Assembly (NCBI RefSeq): GCF_002019595.1
Contig: NZ_KV917369.1
Location: 1 to 35,289, forward strand
Origin: Priestia abyssalis
GTDB lineage: Bacteria; Bacillota; Bacilli; Bacillales; Bacillaceae_H
Direction of reading: 5' to 3'
DNA: 35,289 nt
Both the position numbers and the translations under genes were made by a program. Position 1 is the stretch's first letter. Each line of letters starts with the position of its first letter. Below are positions 33,258-35,289 of the stretch, piece after piece. A model generated the notes under the pieces. It was not told where the DNA came from. It did no database searches and saw only the letters and a list, made by a program, of their open reading frames with translations.

Positions 33258-34631
33258 ATGACTAAACAATCAATCCCGGTTCAAAAAAATGAATATATAG
33301 ATGTTGTATTTGAAGACTTGACCCATGATGGGGCAGGTGTTGCGAAGGTACAAGGCTTCCCCGTCTTCGTTCCAAATGCATTGCCAAATGAGCGTGGGCA
33401 AGTAAAAATCATAAAGGTGAAAAAAGGATATGCGTTCGGCCGTTTGGTGGAAACATATGAAGAAAGTGAGTACCGTCAAACGCCTCCCTGCTCTATTTAT
33501 AAACAATGCGGCGGCTGTCAATTGCAGCACTTAAGCTATGAAGGTCAATTAGTCTTTAAACAAAAGCAGGTAAAAGAAGTGATGGCCCGTATCGGTCGTC
33601 TGCCGGATGTTCCTGTCCATCCTGTACTTGGAATGGAGGAACCATGGCGCTATCGCAATAAAGCCCAAGTTCCTGTGGGAGAAAGAGAAGGCGGGCTTGT
33701 TGCTGGTTTTTACCAACAACGAAGCCATGAAATTATTGATATGAAAGCTTGTCTCATTCAGCAAGAAAAGAATGATGAGGTTGTTCAAGGAATCAAAGAA
33801 ATTTGCGGGAAGTACGGTATTCGTGCATATGACGAACAAAAGCATCGCGGTACATTGCGTCATATTATGGCCCGTTACGGTCTTGTGACAAGGGAAGCGA
33901 TGGTCGTTCTTGTGACTATGAAAGAAGAACTACCGCATAAAAACAGCATCATAGAGGAGATTACGGAAAGGTTCCCTCAAGTAAAATCGATTGTTCAAAA
34001 CATCAATTCAAAGCGTACGAACGTAATCATGGGAGACAAAACAAACGTCCTTTGGGGTGAAGAATATATTTATGATTTAATCGGGGACATTAAGTTTGCA
34101 ATTTCGGCCCGCTCGTTTTATCAAGTAAACCCTGAACAAACGAAGGTGTTATACGATAAAGCGTTGGAATATGCACAGCTGACAGGAGAAGAAACAGTTA
34201 TTGATGCTTATTGCGGTATTGGTACTATTTCACTTTTCCTCGCTCAGCAAGCAAAAAAAGTGTACGGGGTAGAAATTGTTCCAGAAGCCATTGAGGATGC
34301 GAAACGAAATGCTGCACTAAATGGTATTGAAAATGCCGAGTTTGAAGTTGGTGAAGCCGAAAAAATCATCCCGGCCTGGTATGAAAAAGGCATTAAAGCA
34401 GATGTCATTGTAGTCGACCCTCCAAGAAAGGGTTGTGACGAAGCTTTGCTGCAAACCATTATTGACATGAAGCCGAAACGTGTCGTCTATGTATCCTGTA
34501 ATCCGGCTACACTTGCCCGTGATCTTCGCATTTTAGAAGATGGGGGTTATGAAACGAAGCGAGTGCAGCCTGTTGATATGTTTCCGCATACGACGCATGT
34601 GGAGTGTGTAGCTGTTTTAGAATTGAGATAA
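33258..34631 (+). CDS. rlmCD: 23S rRNA (uracil-C5) methyltransferase RlmCD
   Basis: This SAM-dependent enzyme methylates uracils of 23S rRNA (U747 and U1939, E. coli numbering); in Bacillus one enzyme does both. The 457-residue protein has an N-terminal TRAM RNA-binding domain ([20 protein letters not shown]), an iron-sulfur cluster motif C-x5-C-x2-C in [10 protein letters not shown] plus a later Cys in MKACLIQ, and the SAM-binding [25 protein letters not shown] is followed by the catalytic Cys in [13 protein letters not shown]. The ATG at 33258 is chosen, with AGGATG nine bases upstream; an ATG at 33246 overlaps that site. Confidence 0.93.
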   Translation: MTKQSIPVQKNEYIDVVFEDLTHDGAGVAKVQGFPVFVPNALPNERGQVKIIKVKKGYAFGRLVETYEESEYRQTPPCSIYKQCGGCQLQHLSYEGQLVFKQKQVKEVMARIGRLPDVPVHPVLGMEEPWRYRNKAQVPVGEREGGLVAGFYQQRSHEIIDMKACLIQQEKNDEVVQGIKEICGKYGIRAYDEQKHRGTLRHIMARYGLVTREAMVVLVTMKEELPHKNSIIEEITERFPQVKSIVQNINSKRTNVIMGDKTNVLWGEEYIYDLIGDIKFAISARSFYQVNPEQTKVLYDKALEYAQLTGEETVIDAYCGIGTISLFLAQQAKKVYGVEIVPEAIEDAKRNAALNGIENAEFEVGEAEKIIPAWYEKGIKADVIVVDPPRKGCDEALLQTIIDMKPKRVVYVSCNPATLARDLRILEDGGYETKRVQPVDMFPHTTHVECVAVLELR

Positions 34632-34634
34632 TCC

Positions 34635-34690
34635 ATTAAAAACCGCTTCTCGGTTAGTTTGGTGCCGGCGAGCGGGTTTTTAATGAAATT
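34635..34690 (+). terminator. Intrinsic terminator after rlmCD
   Basis: ATTAAAAACC and CTTCTCGG (34635-34653) pair with CCGGCGAG and GGGTTTTTAAT (34664-34684), with TTTTT both in the 3' arm and just after it. Confidence 0.8.
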
Positions 34691-34917
34691 TTTGGGCGAA
34701 GGCATGTTAGTAATAAAAAGATGTTACGTTCAAAAGAAGTTAACATGGAAAAATGGTTTTAGGTGTATAGGTGACTTCTTTATAAATAAACGACTTTCTT
34801 CTATAATTAATTAAATTAAGTTATTGGAGAAGAAGTTTAGGATAAGTGTTTTTGTACGAAGATCTTAAGAGAGTTACCGTAAATAAGGTACAGTATTATT
34901 TTTTTTATAAAAAGTAG
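34691..34917. other. AT-rich region upstream of the right rRNA operon
   Basis: No gene is recognised. A TATAAT at 34802-34807 lacks a convincing -35 box. Long A/T runs near 34890-34912 lie directly before the first clear rRNA promoter and could act as an UP element. Confidence 0.4.
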
Positions 34918-34946
34918 TTGACGGTTATACAAGGTTATATTATTAT
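34918..34946 (+). promoter_or_regulatory. rRNA operon promoter P1
   Basis: TTGACG (34918-34923) and TATTAT (34941-34946) are 17 bases apart, behind a T/A-rich stretch, in the usual place of the first of two tandem rrn promoters. Confidence 0.8.
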
Positions 34947-34990
34947 ATTAAGAGTCGCTTCGATTCGATGAATTGGGGGATAAAAAGTAT

Positions 34991-35019
34991 TTGACTTTTA
35001 TTTTTTAAGGTGATAGTAT
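34991..35019 (+). promoter_or_regulatory. rRNA operon promoter P2
   Basis: TTGACT (34991-34996) and TAGTAT (35014-35019) are 17 bases apart, about 70 bases downstream of P1, as in Bacillus tandem rrn promoters. Confidence 0.75.
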
Positions 35020-35043
35020 ATAAAAGTCGCTTAAAGACAGAAA

Positions 35044-35058
35044 TGAACTTTGAAAACT
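35044..35058 (+). promoter_or_regulatory. boxA-type rRNA antitermination site
   Basis: TGAACTTTGAAAACT closely resembles the Bacillus rrn leader boxA (TGCTCTTTGAAAACT), the Nus-factor site that prevents early termination in rRNA transcription. Confidence 0.7.
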
Positions 35059-35114
35059 GAACAAAACAAAAAAACGTCAACGTTAATTCTATTTTATTAT
35101 GAGCAAGTCAAACA

Positions 35115-35289
35115 TTTCTTCGGAGAGTTTGATCCTGGCTCAGGACGAACGCTGGCGGCGTGCCTAATACATGCAAGTCGAGCGGACAGATGGGAGCTTG
35201 CTCCCTGAAGTCAGCGGCGGACGGGTGAGTAACACGTGGGCAACCTGCCTGTAAGACTGGGATAACTTCGGGAAACCGGAGCTAATACC
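35115..35289 (+). rRNA. rrs: 16S ribosomal RNA, 5' part
   Basis: The universal 16S start GGAGAGTTTGATCCTGGCTC lies at 35122-35141 and is followed by ACGAACGCTGGCGGCGTGCC and the Bacillaceae-like V1 loop (GGGAGCTTGCTCCC). The gene runs off the right edge of the window; only the first 175 bases are present. The 5' end is set by analogy with Bacillus 16S. Confidence 0.98.

Noticed and set aside
34802..34807. TATAAT upstream of the right rRNA operon as an extra promoter
   Set aside because: No acceptable -35 box 16-18 bases upstream; P1 and P2 explain the transcription.

Overview
The window looks like a chromosomal segment of a low-GC Gram-positive bacterium of the family Bacillaceae. The evidence is the 5S and 16S rRNA sequences at its two ends, strong AGGAGG-type ribosome binding sites with many GTG/TTG starts, a PurR/guanine-riboswitch purine operon, a T-box leader, and a gene order that (from memory) closely follows Bacillus subtilis yebG-pur-yerA-yerB-yerC-pcrB-pcrA-ligA-yerH-gatCAB-dagK-rlmCD. 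The genus cannot be fixed from this alone. A one-chain glycyl-tRNA synthetase (glyQS) sits where B. subtilis has other genes, so it is not B. subtilis itself.

Layout. 1-160: the 3' end of an rRNA operon (5S rRNA and terminator). 236-436: small NETI-motif protein YebG. 436-713: control region of the purine operon, with two inverted PurBoxes, a sigma-A promoter, a guanine riboswitch and a terminator. 755-13824: purE-K-B-C-S-Q-L-F-M-N-H-D. With a separately encoded PRPP-to-IMP start enzyme (PurF) and both IMP-forming activities (PurH), the cluster holds essentially the full de novo route to IMP, plus PurB, which also serves AMP synthesis. purD is cut off from purH by a structured repeat, a strong terminator and a candidate private promoter. 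13832-14286: convergent terminators and a small DUF2892 membrane protein on the minus strand. 14400-17534: yerA (adenine-deaminase-like), yerB (lipoprotein) and yerC (TrpR-like). 17710-18006: a self-contained unit for a 45-residue unrecognised protein. 18066-19759 (minus): glyQS with a T-box leader. 19884-26321: pcrB-pcrA-ligA-camS. 26492-28203: rocA/pruA. 28599-32002: gatCAB. 32027-33033: dagK. 33215-34690: rlmCD. 34918-35289: promoters, boxA and the first 175 nt of the next 16S rRNA gene.

How it works together. Most of the window is core metabolism and information processing: purine synthesis under two layers of control (PurR at initiation, guanine riboswitch at termination), salvage-type deamination, tRNA charging (glyQS directly, gatCAB by transamidation), DNA helicase and ligase, archaeal-type lipid synthesis (PcrB), lipid recycling (DagK) and rRNA methylation (RlmCD). 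The 34.7 kb block between the two rRNA operons lies in the same direction as both of them.

I found no prophage, insertion sequence, CRISPR array or defence system. The least explained items are the 45-residue protein unit, two copies of a structured intergenic repeat with a compensatory base-pair change, and the repeat/terminator/promoter interruption upstream of purD.
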